This document shows positions 39,472 through 48,874 of a stretch of DNA of 64,000 nucleotides, in pieces. The translations under genes and the position numbers were made by a program. The DNA lies in assembly GCA_022041995.1 (NCBI GenBank), contig CP074390.1, forward strand, positions 1,240,001 through 1,304,000, given 5' to 3'. Under the pieces are notes generated by a model, which had not been told where the DNA came from, made no database searches, and was given only the letters and a program-made list of their open reading frames with translations. Position 1 is the stretch's first letter. Each line of letters starts with the position of its first letter. Origin of the DNA: Cupriavidus necator (lineage in GTDB: Bacteria > Pseudomonadota > Gammaproteobacteria > Burkholderiales > Burkholderiaceae).

Positions 39472-41055
39472 TCAGGCCAGCAGATCGCGCGGCGACCGCG
39501 CGTCAAACTCCTGGTCACAGGTCTTGCGATAGCGCTCAAGCATGCTGGACAGCAGCGCGTGAAGGCCGCGCACCGAGTAGCCGGCCCGGGGCAATGCCGC
39601 CAGCTTGCGCTGCGCGCGCCGGGTCGGAGGCGCGGCGGGTGGACCGATCAGCGATGCGTCTTCGGTGCCCGCGCCATCCCACTGGAGATTGCGGTCACGC
39701 CAATGCAGAGCCAGCGCGTGCTGCGTGGCCAGGCCAAAGCCAGGCGTTCCGTCTGGCGCAGCACTTCCCATACCGTCTTCCGGACTGCGCGCAGGCGGCT
39801 GCATCGGGGCTAGTGAACGCCGCGTGACCGAGGTCAGCCGGTCCAGGCTGAGCCGGTGTTCCCGCAACAGCAGGATTGCCGCGTGGGCCGTGCGGTAGCG
39901 CTGTCCATCGCCGTCGCCGCCCCGGCGTTCCAGCCATGACAGGAAGGGGGCCAGGCTGGCTCCGGGAACCTGCGCGGCGTCCGGCCGCGCCGCCGCAGTT
40001 GCCGCCGATGCTTCGGTGCCGTCCGGTATCTGAGCCGGCCAGAGCGCTGCGCCCGGGTATCCGTTGGCATGCATCCAGCGGAAGAGGGCGGCCAGCACCC
40101 GCATGCTGTGCCGCACGCTTGCCGGACTGAGCGGGCCGGTGAACGGACGCCATGCGGCCAGGTGGCGCGGTGCCCGCGGTCCGCACCAGCGGCTGGCAGG
40201 TTCGGGCTGCGCCAGGAAGCCCAGGTAGGCCTGACGGTCGTCCAGATCGAGCTGCGACAGGCCCTTGCACCGTTCCAGCGCTGCCCAGAGCAGCAAGCGC
40301 TCGGCCTCCTTGCGGTAAGCCGAGAACGTGTTGCCGCTGTCGCCGGCGGCATCGCGCAGCCAGGCCTGCGCCACGTCGAGGCCCTGGCTGTACGGGCAAC
40401 TGGCGTCAGGGTCCAACGCGGGCGGCGCGGTCATCCATTCCAGCGGCAGCGGCTGGCGCATCCCTGGCCCCAATCTGCCTTGCTCGAGCAAGCTGCGGTT
40501 GCCGACATGCGCGCCCAGCAGCAGTTTGCCATCGGGGTCCCGGAAGGCAGCGCGGTTCTCGCTGAGCCAGCGGTTGACGGCCGCGCCGGCAAGCGCGCCA
40601 ATGCGCGGGACGGTTCGCCACCAGGCGTTGCCGCGCAGGTTCGCAAGCTCTAAAAGAGTATTAAGCGTCACAATTTCAGCCTTGCGCAGGCGCCGCGCCA
40701 AGGCTGGTGCAAACCACAACTCCACGCCATGCTGGGGCCGCGGCGCCGCCGTACCCATACGCTCGAGCTCGGCCAGCGCGTCCACCCGGCGGTCCATGCC
40801 GCGGTTGGAGCGGCCAGGGCCGGCCAGCAGCAGTTCGGCCAGATCTGCCCGACCGTGCAGGTGCGCGAGCTGGACCATCCGGTCGCGCAGGGCAAGCAGG
40901 ACTCGCAGTGAAGATTCGGCCCCGGCTTCGTCGTCATCGGTTTCGTCGGCCAGGTAGCGGGGCACCACCATGGCTGCCGGCATGCCCTGGACATAGGCGC
41001 GCACCGCCGCAAACTCGCTGCGGGTGAGGCTGACCGTCTTCATTCCAGGAATCAT
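39472..41055 (-). CDS. Degenerate phage-integrase-like protein with DUF3701-type N-terminus
   Basis: 527 residues. The region around residues 105-170 (LWFAPALARRLRKAEIVTLNTLLELANLRGNAWWRTVPRIG) fits the DUF3701 domain found in some integrase relatives (from memory). A SAM-like core-binding segment follows (TFSAYRKEAERLLLWAALE...FRWMHANGYP). The C-terminal catalytic part lacks a recognisable R...HxxR...Y tetrad; the H-x-L-R-H region reads YSVRGLHALLSSMLERYRK. It is probably not a working recombinase. Convergent with parB on the origin module. Confidence 0.7.
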   Translation of the reverse strand: MIPGMKTVSLTRSEFAAVRAYVQGMPAAMVVPRYLADETDDDEAGAESSLRVLLALRDRMVQLAHLHGRADLAELLLAGPGRSNRGMDRRVDALAELERMGTAAPRPQHGVELWFAPALARRLRKAEIVTLNTLLELANLRGNAWWRTVPRIGALAGAAVNRWLSENRAAFRDPDGKLLLGAHVGNRSLLEQGRLGPGMRQPLPLEWMTAPPALDPDASCPYSQGLDVAQAWLRDAAGDSGNTFSAYRKEAERLLLWAALERCKGLSQLDLDDRQAYLGFLAQPEPASRWCGPRAPRHLAAWRPFTGPLSPASVRHSMRVLAALFRWMHANGYPGAALWPAQIPDGTEASAATAAARPDAAQVPGASLAPFLSWLERRGGDGDGQRYRTAHAAILLLREHRLSLDRLTSVTRRSLAPMQPPARSPEDGMGSAAPDGTPGFGLATQHALALHWRDRNLQWDGAGTEDASLIGPPAAPPTRRAQRKLAALPRAGYSVRGLHALLSSMLERYRKTCDQEFDARSPRDLLA

Positions 41056-41551
41056 GGCACGAATGCGCTGAATGGCTAACTTCTTGATTTATAAGGCACT
41101 TGAAGCGAGCGAGAATTCATCCGGCCCGAAATGCATAGCAAAATGCAATGCCGATAATTTTATGCGTGTTTGCACTAGAAAGTCATCCCCGCTGGCCTCG
41201 TGCGATCGTATGCTGGCGTCAGGCGGTGCTCGGGGAAAACCCCCGCGGCGCACCATCACCTTGCATTCGGGTTACGCGTTTCATATGCTGCAGGTCAGGA
41301 GTTATAAATACTTAGATCAGACTTCAGTCGTATCTAAAACTCTTTCTACATAAGCGTCTTAACACGCAAAACGGGGCGATCCGGTATCTCCACGGGAAGG
41401 ACAGACCTGCAGCCAGACGGGAAGGCTGCAAGGCGGTCTGGAGCGATGGCGGATCGTATGGAACTGCAGCCGCAAGATAGCGGAGCATTTCCGACAAGCA
41501 AGCGCGGATTGTCGCAGGGTCCGTACTTGCCGCAATAATAAGAGAGCGGCC
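41056..41551. other. 496-bp intergenic region, relatively A/T-rich
   Basis: Divergent promoter region between the integrase-like gene and the LuxR gene. Contains A/T-rich parts near 41140-41165 and 41300-41350 (for example TTATAAATAC). No gene or clear operator is recognised. Confidence 0.4.
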
Positions 41552-42409
41552 ATGGCCACCATCCTCTTGATCGAGCCTCACCCCCTCCTGCGCCTGGGTC
41601 TGCGCCATCTGCTGGCCCAAGCACATATTCCTGGTGACCTGATCGATATCGATCCCCTCGCCCCAGTCGATTCGGATTTGTGGCTGTACGATGCCGACCT
41701 GCTGATCTACGGTCTGCCTGCCGACCACGCCGGCGGCTGGGCCATGCTGGACGAACTGTGCCAGCGGCTGCGCCCGCAGCGCGTGCTAGTCCTCAGCGAT
41801 CAGGCGGCGCCAGCGCTGCCGGGTGCGGGCTTGCCTGACTCGGTGCGCGGTTGCGTGGCCAAGAGCTGCAGCGCGGATGCGCTCGATGCGGCGGTGCGCC
41901 TGGTGCTGGCCGGCGGCGAATGCTTCCCGGCGCGTTCCCAAGGCAGCCACGCCTGGCAACCGGAACTGGAAGCCGGCCATGCCCCGGTGGCAAGCAGCGC
42001 AGGGCAGGGCGAAGCCCGGGTCGTGGCGCTGCGCGCGGGCATCGGCGAAGCCATGCTCGACAACGCGGTGCCCGCGCCCCAGCTCCATTTCCAGGCACAT
42101 GCGACGTACCACGAAACCCCGTCGGCCGGCGCGCACCTGCTGAATATCACCGAGCGCCAGTACGAAGTGCTTGCGCTGCTGGCGCGGGGCTATCCCATCA
42201 AGACGGTCAGCCGCATGCTGAATATCTCGGTGGCCACCGCAAAGACGCATGCCTGCACGCTGTACCAGCGCCTGCACGTGCGCAACAAGGGCGAGGCCGT
42301 CTACGTTGCTCTGCAGAAGGGCGCCACGCTCAACTGGGCCGGGCCCGCCACGCCCGCCAATCCGGTGACCCGCGTGCCGGCGCCTGACCACACCTGCCAG
42401 GCAGCGTGA
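41552..42409 (+). CDS. LuxR-family regulator with atypical receiver domain
   Basis: 285 residues. The N-terminal receiver-like domain lacks key residues: the acidic pair is EP (LLIEPHPLLR) and the phospho-acceptor region reads ADLLIYGLP instead of xxLLDxxMP; only a Lys (CVAKSCS) is kept. A LuxR/NarL helix-turn-helix ends the protein (LNITERQYEVLALLARGYPIKTVSRMLNISVATAKTHACTLYQRL). So probably controlled by something other than phosphorylation. The gene at 42629 encodes a receiver-like relative. No partner kinase is nearby. Confidence 0.85.
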   Translation: MATILLIEPHPLLRLGLRHLLAQAHIPGDLIDIDPLAPVDSDLWLYDADLLIYGLPADHAGGWAMLDELCQRLRPQRVLVLSDQAAPALPGAGLPDSVRGCVAKSCSADALDAAVRLVLAGGECFPARSQGSHAWQPELEAGHAPVASSAGQGEARVVALRAGIGEAMLDNAVPAPQLHFQAHATYHETPSAGAHLLNITERQYEVLALLARGYPIKTVSRMLNISVATAKTHACTLYQRLHVRNKGEAVYVALQKGATLNWAGPATPANPVTRVPAPDHTCQAA

Positions 42410-42628
42410 CTGGCGGCCGCGCCTCATCCTTCTGGCGTGCGGCTCTCGGCCAAAAGCATGAGGCAATGGCGGCGGCGGCTTGCTACCTTGTGATGAAAGG
42501 CATCTGCAGACACTTTTGCCGGCGGCCGGCGCTGCCCTGATGCCCTGCAAGGCGGGCCGCGCCGCGGCCCGGATCCCGACCGGGTGGCAAGCGCATCTGC
42601 GGCCCGGGCCCGCTGCCAGACCGAGTCA

Positions 42629-43087
42629 ATGCCGACCTACCTCATCGCCAGCAATGAAATGATGTGCCGTGTCCTGGCGCGTCGCCTGAACGCACTGGAC
42701 GTGCCGCAGCCGATCACGTGGCGTACGCCGCAGTGGCTGCATGAATCAGCGTGCGCATCGACGCAGGCTTGGTCATCGGAGCCATCGCCGGACCCGGCCG
42801 ATATCGCGCTGATCGACTGCAGCGCGCTGGAGGGCGACCCGCGTGCGTTGCTGGACCAGCTGCAGGCACGCCTGGCGCCACGGCGCTGGCTGGTGCTGTC
42901 CGATCGCCTCGATGCCTCGCTGATGCTGCATGCCGCGCTGCTCGGTGCCAGCGGGTGTCTCGCGCTGCCGGCACCGCTCGAACTGGTCTGCGCAGCCACC
43001 GCGCTGGTCTGGGCGGGCGGCCAATGTTTTCCGCGCATGGCGCTGTCACTGACGGGCGCCAACGGGACGAGCGCCTCCCTCGTTTGA
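42629..43087 (+). CDS. Stand-alone receiver-like protein, 152 aa
   Basis: A receiver-fold protein without an output domain: acidic pair replaced (LIASNEMM), aspartate kept in IALIDCSALEG, and the conserved Lys position changed to LALP. It shares the ending AGGQCFP with AGGECFP of the receiver in the LuxR protein upstream, so the two are probably paralogous. Start chosen at ATG 42629 by receiver N-terminus homology; the ribosome-binding site is weak. Confidence 0.65.
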   Translation: MPTYLIASNEMMCRVLARRLNALDVPQPITWRTPQWLHESACASTQAWSSEPSPDPADIALIDCSALEGDPRALLDQLQARLAPRRWLVLSDRLDASLMLHAALLGASGCLALPAPLELVCAATALVWAGGQCFPRMALSLTGANGTSASLV

Positions 43088-43210
43088 GCGAGCTGTCCTA
43101 CATCCACCGGAGGAGTGCGCATCGCACCCGATCACCTATGCTTGAGTCGCCCGGAGGCAGAAGCCAGCCCAATTTGCAGGCAGGCCGCCGCGGGGAAGTA
43201 AGGGGGTCAT

Positions 43211-43525
43211 ATGGAGGCCGGACTGGAATTCCTCGTCGTTCGCGGCTTTGCTGTGCGCGAAGGCAGAGGCAAGTGGGCGTGCTGCTTCGAGATCAGGCTG
43301 GCTGCCAGCCTGGACGATGGTTGCCACGCGGGTGCCAATGAGGGCAGCGATGAGCCGCTGCTCTACCGCGGTGAACTGCACGGACGTCAGTTTGACTGTG
43401 AGCTGGCCGCCGCCGACGCGGCCCGCGCGGCCGGCGAGCGCGAAGCGCGGCTGCGTGTGGAAAGCCTGAGGGCGCTGATCATTGCTCAGCATCGGCATCG
43501 CGTGCCGCCGCCACTCGTAGCCTGA
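43211..43525 (+). CDS. Hypothetical protein, 104 aa
   Basis: ATG 43211 follows a strong AAGGGGGTCAT. The small protein has a beta-rich first half (EFLVVRGFAVREGRGKWACCFEIRL) and a helical charged second half (ELAAADAARAAGEREARLRVESLRALI). The family is unknown. A 20-bp hairpin follows. Confidence 0.6.
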   Translation: MEAGLEFLVVRGFAVREGRGKWACCFEIRLAASLDDGCHAGANEGSDEPLLYRGELHGRQFDCELAAADAARAAGEREARLRVESLRALIIAQHRHRVPPPLVA

Positions 43526-44029
43526 ACCTGCAGGCATCAAGCGAGAGTCAGGCACAGTGGCACCCGGCGGCCCCGCCGGGTGCCACTGTGCCTTTGTCAT
43601 TCCCCTCGTGATCGCGCAGCTTGCCGGCGAGCCAAAAAAGAAGCCCGCCGACCGGGGGACCATGCGGGCTTTGAAGGCGTGCGAGCCATACTGCCCGCCC
43701 ACACGTCTCTTTGACGATAACCAATCGGCTCGCGCTCCTCCATCAACCAGAAGCACCATGCGCGCATATTTGCGGCCGAGTGCCCCTGAACTGCCTGAAC
43801 CGTCCGCCTGTTTTTTGTGCGCCGTCCAACAGACTGGCCTGAACCACGCGCGCCAAGATCGCCATTACGGCCAATGGCAGCAAGTATCTGGCTCGGGTTC
43901 AGGGGGAGACGGAAAAATGACTGGTGTCAGCGCTTGGCCTGCCGCATCGCACGTCAGGTACGCGCGCGGGCCCGGCATGGGCCGTCCGTACCCGCTCACG
44001 AAACCGCATGGCAGGCGCGGAGGTCACTA
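43526..44029. other. 504-bp intergenic region
   Basis: Holds a strong hairpin at 43551-43592 and a weaker inverted repeat near 43637-43668. No other feature is seen; open frames here look like chance. Confidence 0.45.
43551..43592 (+). terminator. 20-bp stem hairpin after 43211-43525
   Basis: GGCACAGTGGCACCCGGCGG pairs perfectly with its complement at 43573-43592 around a two-base loop, then CCTTTG. Probably a terminator. Confidence 0.65.
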
Positions 44030-45013
44030 GTGCACGGCGACACCAGGATGCGTGGGCGGGGCGGACCGGGGTTGCGCGGCGGCAATCCGGTGTGGTCGCA
44101 CGTCAACTGCTACATCGACCTTTGGATCGAACTGCTGCACGGACTGGACCTGCCGCCTGTCGCGGCACTGGCCTGCGCGGTGCGGCAGGACTTCGAGGCC
44201 GACCACTTCACGCCGTGCCGCTTTCCGGATGCCGACCTGGAGCGGCTGTACGGCCTCACGGTGCACGCGCTGACGTTCTACGACTCGCTCGAGTCGCACG
44301 TGGCGGCACAGACCTCGCGCGGCCATATTGTCGTGATGGAACTGGACAGCAGCCAGCTGCCGCCACCCCGCGGCGCCGGCTACCTGCGCCATTGCATGCC
44401 CACCTGCATTGCCATCGATGTGTTGATGCCCGAGGCCGGCGCGGTCGGCTACTACCACTCCGACGGCTACCACACCGCGACCGGCGAGGACTACGCCGCC
44501 ATCATTCGCCTGGCACCGGACGTGCGCAGTGCCGAGGCGCTGCCCTTCCTGCATGCCGACGTGGTCCGCCGCAACGGACACCCGCACGCTGCCGAGACGC
44601 TGCTCGAGGCCTCGCTGGCATTGCTGCGCTTTCACCTGGGAAACCGTCCGCGCGAGAACCCCGTCACCCTGTTTCGGGCGGTGTTTCCCCAGCATCTCGA
44701 GCGGCTGATGGCGCGCGGCGAACCGGGCTTTCACCACTACGCGTCGGGCGTGCTGCGCCAGCTCGGCGCCAATTTCGAGCTGCTGGCGCGCTACCTGCGC
44801 TGGCTGGTGATGCATGGGCAGGAGGTGCCTGAGAAGGCGGCGCAAGCCTGCTACACCATGGCCTCGGAGGCGATGGTGATGCAGTTCCGCCTGATGCGCG
44901 CGGTCATCAGCCGCAAGCCGGACCGTTGCGAAGACTGCCTGGACCAGCTCGAAGCCTCATACCTGGCCAGCGTGCCGTTGCTGGCCGCGCATTTCGGCGA
45001 GTTCACGCCATGA
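44030..45013 (+). CDS. DUF1839-type protein
   Basis: 327 residues starting at GTG 44030, which has GGAGG 7 bases upstream; the longer frame has no support. Contains conserved-looking stretches NCYIDLWIELLHGLD, ALTFYDSLESHVAAQTSRGHIVVMELDSSQLP, and AVGYYHSDGYHTATGEDY. It matches the DUF1839 family as I recall it, whose function is unknown. A predicted helical C-terminus (YTMASEAMVMQFRLMRAV) follows. Confidence 0.65.
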   Translation: MHGDTRMRGRGGPGLRGGNPVWSHVNCYIDLWIELLHGLDLPPVAALACAVRQDFEADHFTPCRFPDADLERLYGLTVHALTFYDSLESHVAAQTSRGHIVVMELDSSQLPPPRGAGYLRHCMPTCIAIDVLMPEAGAVGYYHSDGYHTATGEDYAAIIRLAPDVRSAEALPFLHADVVRRNGHPHAAETLLEASLALLRFHLGNRPRENPVTLFRAVFPQHLERLMARGEPGFHHYASGVLRQLGANFELLARYLRWLVMHGQEVPEKAAQACYTMASEAMVMQFRLMRAVISRKPDRCEDCLDQLEASYLASVPLLAAHFGEFTP

Positions 45014-45517
45014 GCCGGCAGACCGTGCCTGCAGCGGGCAACCCGTGCCTTGTGTGGCCTCTGGCGCGTGGCACAAAACCGCTTTGATCCGGCGCCGGGG
45101 GCAAGCCGCAGCATCCGCCATTTGCACGATAGCCCGGGTCTCATGCCGACAGCGGAGGGCATGCCATGCATCCAGGCTTGCGCGCTGCCGTGGCTGATTA
45201 GCCCGGAACCGCTTCCAGCCGCCGTGCTGCCTCGCCTCGTGTGGCGGCGGCAGACATAGCCGCCGCCGCCGGCATGGCGCCTTTGCCAGCGCCCGCTGCA
45301 CTCTCGCCTTTCCGTCCAACCTCCCGATGGATGACCGTTTCCCAGCCGTTCGCCTACTGTCGGAGCGCGCTGCCATGACGCTAAATAGAGGCACTGGCTT
45401 GCAAAGAGCGCCGCATCTGGGTCGGTGGCGTGGCCAGCCGGTACTCGGATAGCAGTCGTGCCGAGCCAGGCCGGCAGAGCGTTGTTCCCGGACACGGGAT
45501 TGGACAGGGGTACGAAA
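45014..45517. other. 504-bp intergenic region
   Basis: Between the DUF1839-type gene and the Crp/Fnr gene. No gene, repeat or operator can be recognised; the minus-strand open frame here is an antisense shadow. Confidence 0.4.
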
Positions 45518-46240
45518 ATGATTACGCATCGATCGGATCTGCATGTCAATCACCTGCTCAGCGCGCTGCCGCGCGGCGAGTGGGAGACGCTGGCGCAGCA
45601 CTTCGAGCTGGTCCGCCTGCGCGCCGGCGAACTCCTGACTGATTCCGGCCAGCGCATCGTCCACGTCTATTTCCCGACCACCGCGGTGGTGTCGCTGCTG
45701 TCGCTGCTGGAGGACGGCGCGACGGTCGAGATCGCCGCGGTCGGCAACGAAGGGCTGGTTGGCATCCCCGTGGTCACCGGCGGCGACACCATGCCCAGCC
45801 GGGTGGAAGTGCGCAGCCCCGGAATGGCCTATCGCATTCCCGCGCGCCTGCTGCGCGGCGAGCTGCCGCGCCTGCCCACGCTGCAGCGCGTGACACTGCT
45901 GTACGTGCAGGCCATGCTCACGCAGATTGCGCAGACCGCGGCCTGCAACCGCCACCACTCCCTGAACAAGCAACTGTGCCGCTGGCTGCTGCTGGCCATC
46001 GACCGGCTCAGCTCCAACGAGCTGGTGATCACCCAGCAGGTCATCGCCAACATGCTCGGCGTGCGCCGCGAAGGCGTGACCGAAGCGGCCGGCAAGCTGG
46101 AAGACCTGGGCCTGATCCACCACAGCCGCGGCCATATCACCGTGATCGACCGCTGCGGGCTGGAGAAGCATTCGTGCGAGTGCTACAAGCTTGTCAAGCG
46201 CGAGTATGACCGCCTGCTGCCCGCGCTGGCCGGCGCCTGA
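45518..46240 (+). CDS. Crp/Fnr-family transcriptional regulator
   Basis: About 240 residues. A cyclic-nucleotide-binding-like N-terminal domain (VYFPTTAVVSLLSLLEDGATVEIAAVGNEGLVGIPV) and C-terminal helix-turn-helix (ITQQVIANMLGVRREGVTEAAGKLEDLGLI). The GNEGLVG segment resembles a subgroup without cAMP contact residues. ATG 45518 has AGGGG 8 bases upstream. It lies 78 bases before a Wzc-type kinase, so it may regulate the exopolysaccharide genes. Confidence 0.88.
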   Translation: MITHRSDLHVNHLLSALPRGEWETLAQHFELVRLRAGELLTDSGQRIVHVYFPTTAVVSLLSLLEDGATVEIAAVGNEGLVGIPVVTGGDTMPSRVEVRSPGMAYRIPARLLRGELPRLPTLQRVTLLYVQAMLTQIAQTAACNRHHSLNKQLCRWLLLAIDRLSSNELVITQQVIANMLGVRREGVTEAAGKLEDLGLIHHSRGHITVIDRCGLEKHSCECYKLVKREYDRLLPALAGA

Positions 46241-46318
46241 GCGCCACGCTCCGGCGCGCGTGGCCTGCGAAGCGCGGCGTGCATACGCCGCGCCGATCCC
46301 ATTTGAGGAGCCGTACTC

Positions 46319-48754
46319 GTGAGCAGACTGTCATATGCCGGTGGACCGGCTGAGAGCACCACCCCGCGACGTGATGCCCAGCCGGGCGTCATGCAGGCGC
46401 GCGCGCTGATGGACCACCTCGGCTGGATCGCCGCGGCTGGCGTGGCCGGGGCGGCCGCAGGCTTGCTGGTGGCGCTGTCCGCGCCGCTGCAGTATCGCGC
46501 CCAGGCGCTGGTGCAGGTAGAGGGGCGCGATGGCGGCATGCGCAGCGTCACGCAGACGCAGGGCCCGGCGGCCTTCGACGCGGGCCTGCTCAGGAGCCGC
46601 GCCGTGGTCGGTCCGGTGGTGGAACGGCTGCGGCTCGATATCACCGCGCAGCCGCTGCGTGCGCCGCTGGTGGGCGCGCTGGTCCAGCGTTTTTCCACAC
46701 CCGGCCAGCCGCGCGGCACCTGGCCCGCCAGCCTGGGCTATGCCTGGGGGGGCGAGCGCCTGGTGATCGCCAGCATGACCGTGCCCGAGGCGCTGGTAGA
46801 CCAGCCGCTCACCTTCGAGGTGCGCGGCGAGGGCCGCTACCGCCTGACGCAGCAGGACACCGTGCTGCTCGAAGGGCAGGCCGGCGAGACCGCGATGGCC
46901 AACGGCATTGTGCTGCGCGTGGACAAGATCGAGGCCGCGCCCGGTACGCGCTTCCAGCTCACGCGGCACGACCTGGCCCGCACCGCCGAGTCCGTGCGCC
47001 GCGGGCTCACGGTAGAAAGCGAAAGCACCGGGACCCCGGCGAGCCTGGGCGGCGCGGCCGACCCCCTGTCCGCGCCGGGCGGGACCGTGCGCGTGAGCTG
47101 GCAACACCCGGACCGCCAGCTTGCCGCCCAACTCGTCAACGGAGTCACGCGCGCCTATATCGACGGCCAGACTGACAAGCGCCGCCAGGACGCGGCCGGC
47201 ACGCTTGCGTTCCTGTCAGGCGAGCTGCCGCGCGTGCAGAGCGAGCTCACGCGTGCTGAAGAGGCGCTCACGCGCTACCGCGCGCGCACGGGTTCGCTGC
47301 AGCCCAGCCGCGATGCGCAGTCGTTCCTGAACAACAGCATGGAGTACCAGCGCCAGATCGCAGCGCTCAGGCTTGAGCGCACGCGGCTGCTGCAGCGCTT
47401 CACGCCCGAGGCCAACGAGGTCCGCACCGTCGACAGCCAGATCCAGCAGATGACTCGCGAGCGCGCGGAGATCGACGCGCGCATGCAGACCTTGTCGGCC
47501 TCCGAGCGCGAATCGGTGGCGCTCACGCGTGACGTCAAGGTGGCCGAGGACATATACATGTCATTGCGCAGCAAGGTCGAGCAGCTGTCGCTGATGCTGT
47601 CCGACAGCTCCACCCAGATGCGCGTGGTCGATGCCGCCATCGCGCCGGTCACACCGGTCGGTCTCGGCGCGTGGCCGTTCGCCTCTGCCGGCGCCTTGCT
47701 GGGCCTGTGCCTGGGCGTGGCCGCGGTCAACCTGCGCCAGCGCATGCGCCCGTCGGTAGCCAGCGCCGCCGATGCGGAAGAGCGCCTGGGCATGGCCATG
47801 CTGGGCGATATCGCTTTCAGCAACGAGCAGACCGGGCTGGAACGACTGGTCGATGCCAAGCGCCGCCTGGGCATTGCCTCCGGCTTTGTGCTGCCGCCCA
47901 ATGTACGCCTGGGCTGGCCCGAGTCTGCCACCAGCGTGATCGACGCCGCCACGGCCGCCGCCCCGGAGGACGAGCGCGCGCGCGCCGAACGGCTGATGCG
48001 CCAGGGCCTGCACGACCAGTTCCTGCTGGCGCGGCGCGCCCCGCATTCGCTCGCCGTGGAAGGCCTGCGCACGCTGCGGGCGGCACTGCATTTCGCGTTG
48101 CGCGATGCGCCCAACTGCGTGGTCGCGGTGACCAGCCCTGCCGCCGCTGCCGGCAAGACCTTCGCCGCGGTCAACCTGGCAGTGCTGTTCGCCGAAGCCG
48201 GCCAGCGTGTGCTGCTTGTCGACGCAGACCTGCGCCGCGGCCGCGTGGCGGACTGGTTCGACCTGCCTGCCGAGCCCGGGCTGGCGGAAGTGCTTGCTGG
48301 CCGCAGCGCGATCGCCGACGCGGTCAAGCCGAGCGTGATCAACGGCCTGTTCCTGCTCAGTCGCGGTGCGGTGCCGGCCAATCCGTCCGAGCTGCTGATG
48401 CTGCCCGCGCTGGCGGAATCCCTGCGGCTGTGCGCGGGCCGCTTCGACCTGGTGCTGGTGGACACGCCGCCAGTGCTGGCGGTGGCCGATGCCACGCTGG
48501 TGGCCAACCTGGCCGGTTCCACGCTGGTGGTGGTGCGCGCCGATGTCACGGCGACGGCGCAGGTCGACGAAACGCTCAAGCGCCTGGCGCATGCCAACGC
48601 ACGGCTGGCCGGCGGCATCCTTAACGGCGTCATGCCCCGGCGCAGCAACCGGGCGGATTTCAATACCATCAATCCCTATCTGGGCATGCCGCTGCCGCCG
48701 CCGCAGCTCAGGCATCCAGCGCTGGCAAAGTCAGAAGCGCCCGGGCAATCCTGA
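46319..48754 (+). CDS. Wzc-type tyrosine autokinase, chain-length regulator
   Basis: 811 residues. An N-terminal membrane segment and Wzz-like region, a long coiled-coil periplasmic part, a second membrane segment near 455, then the BY-kinase domain with Walker A SPAAAAGKT (near 605), Walker A' LLVDADLRRG and Walker B LVLVDTPP. GTG 46319 has GAGGAG 8 bases upstream. The C-terminus contains one tyrosine (INPYLGMP) rather than a Tyr cluster, unlike the second kinase at 50753. Polymerisation control in capsule/EPS export is the family role. Confidence 0.92.
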   Translation: MSRLSYAGGPAESTTPRRDAQPGVMQARALMDHLGWIAAAGVAGAAAGLLVALSAPLQYRAQALVQVEGRDGGMRSVTQTQGPAAFDAGLLRSRAVVGPVVERLRLDITAQPLRAPLVGALVQRFSTPGQPRGTWPASLGYAWGGERLVIASMTVPEALVDQPLTFEVRGEGRYRLTQQDTVLLEGQAGETAMANGIVLRVDKIEAAPGTRFQLTRHDLARTAESVRRGLTVESESTGTPASLGGAADPLSAPGGTVRVSWQHPDRQLAAQLVNGVTRAYIDGQTDKRRQDAAGTLAFLSGELPRVQSELTRAEEALTRYRARTGSLQPSRDAQSFLNNSMEYQRQIAALRLERTRLLQRFTPEANEVRTVDSQIQQMTRERAEIDARMQTLSASERESVALTRDVKVAEDIYMSLRSKVEQLSLMLSDSSTQMRVVDAAIAPVTPVGLGAWPFASAGALLGLCLGVAAVNLRQRMRPSVASAADAEERLGMAMLGDIAFSNEQTGLERLVDAKRRLGIASGFVLPPNVRLGWPESATSVIDAATAAAPEDERARAERLMRQGLHDQFLLARRAPHSLAVEGLRTLRAALHFALRDAPNCVVAVTSPAAAAGKTFAAVNLAVLFAEAGQRVLLVDADLRRGRVADWFDLPAEPGLAEVLAGRSAIADAVKPSVINGLFLLSRGAVPANPSELLMLPALAESLRLCAGRFDLVLVDTPPVLAVADATLVANLAGSTLVVVRADVTATAQVDETLKRLAHANARLAGGILNGVMPRRSNRADFNTINPYLGMPLPPPQLRHPALAKSEAPGQS

Positions 48755-48770
48755 GCGGCAGGACGTCGGC

Positions 48771-48786
48771 CGTACCCATTTCTGCG
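48771..48786 (-). repeat. Distal iteron copy 11, the only one right of parAB
   Basis: CGTACCCATTTCTGCG followed by TG, 17 bases after the kinase stop codon, about 13 kb to the right of the array. Confidence 0.85.
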
Positions 48787-48874
48787 TGCAGTCCGTTAGT
48801 GTCCTGCCGCAGGAATGGGCCGCGGCGGCAACGCGATGGCGTGCAAGTCAGGTCAGCGCGCCGGCGCGAGGCCG

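Noticed and set aside
39472..41055. Prophage or genomic-island integrase with att sites
   Set aside because: No catalytic tetrad, no flanking tRNA or direct repeats, and it lies in the origin module.
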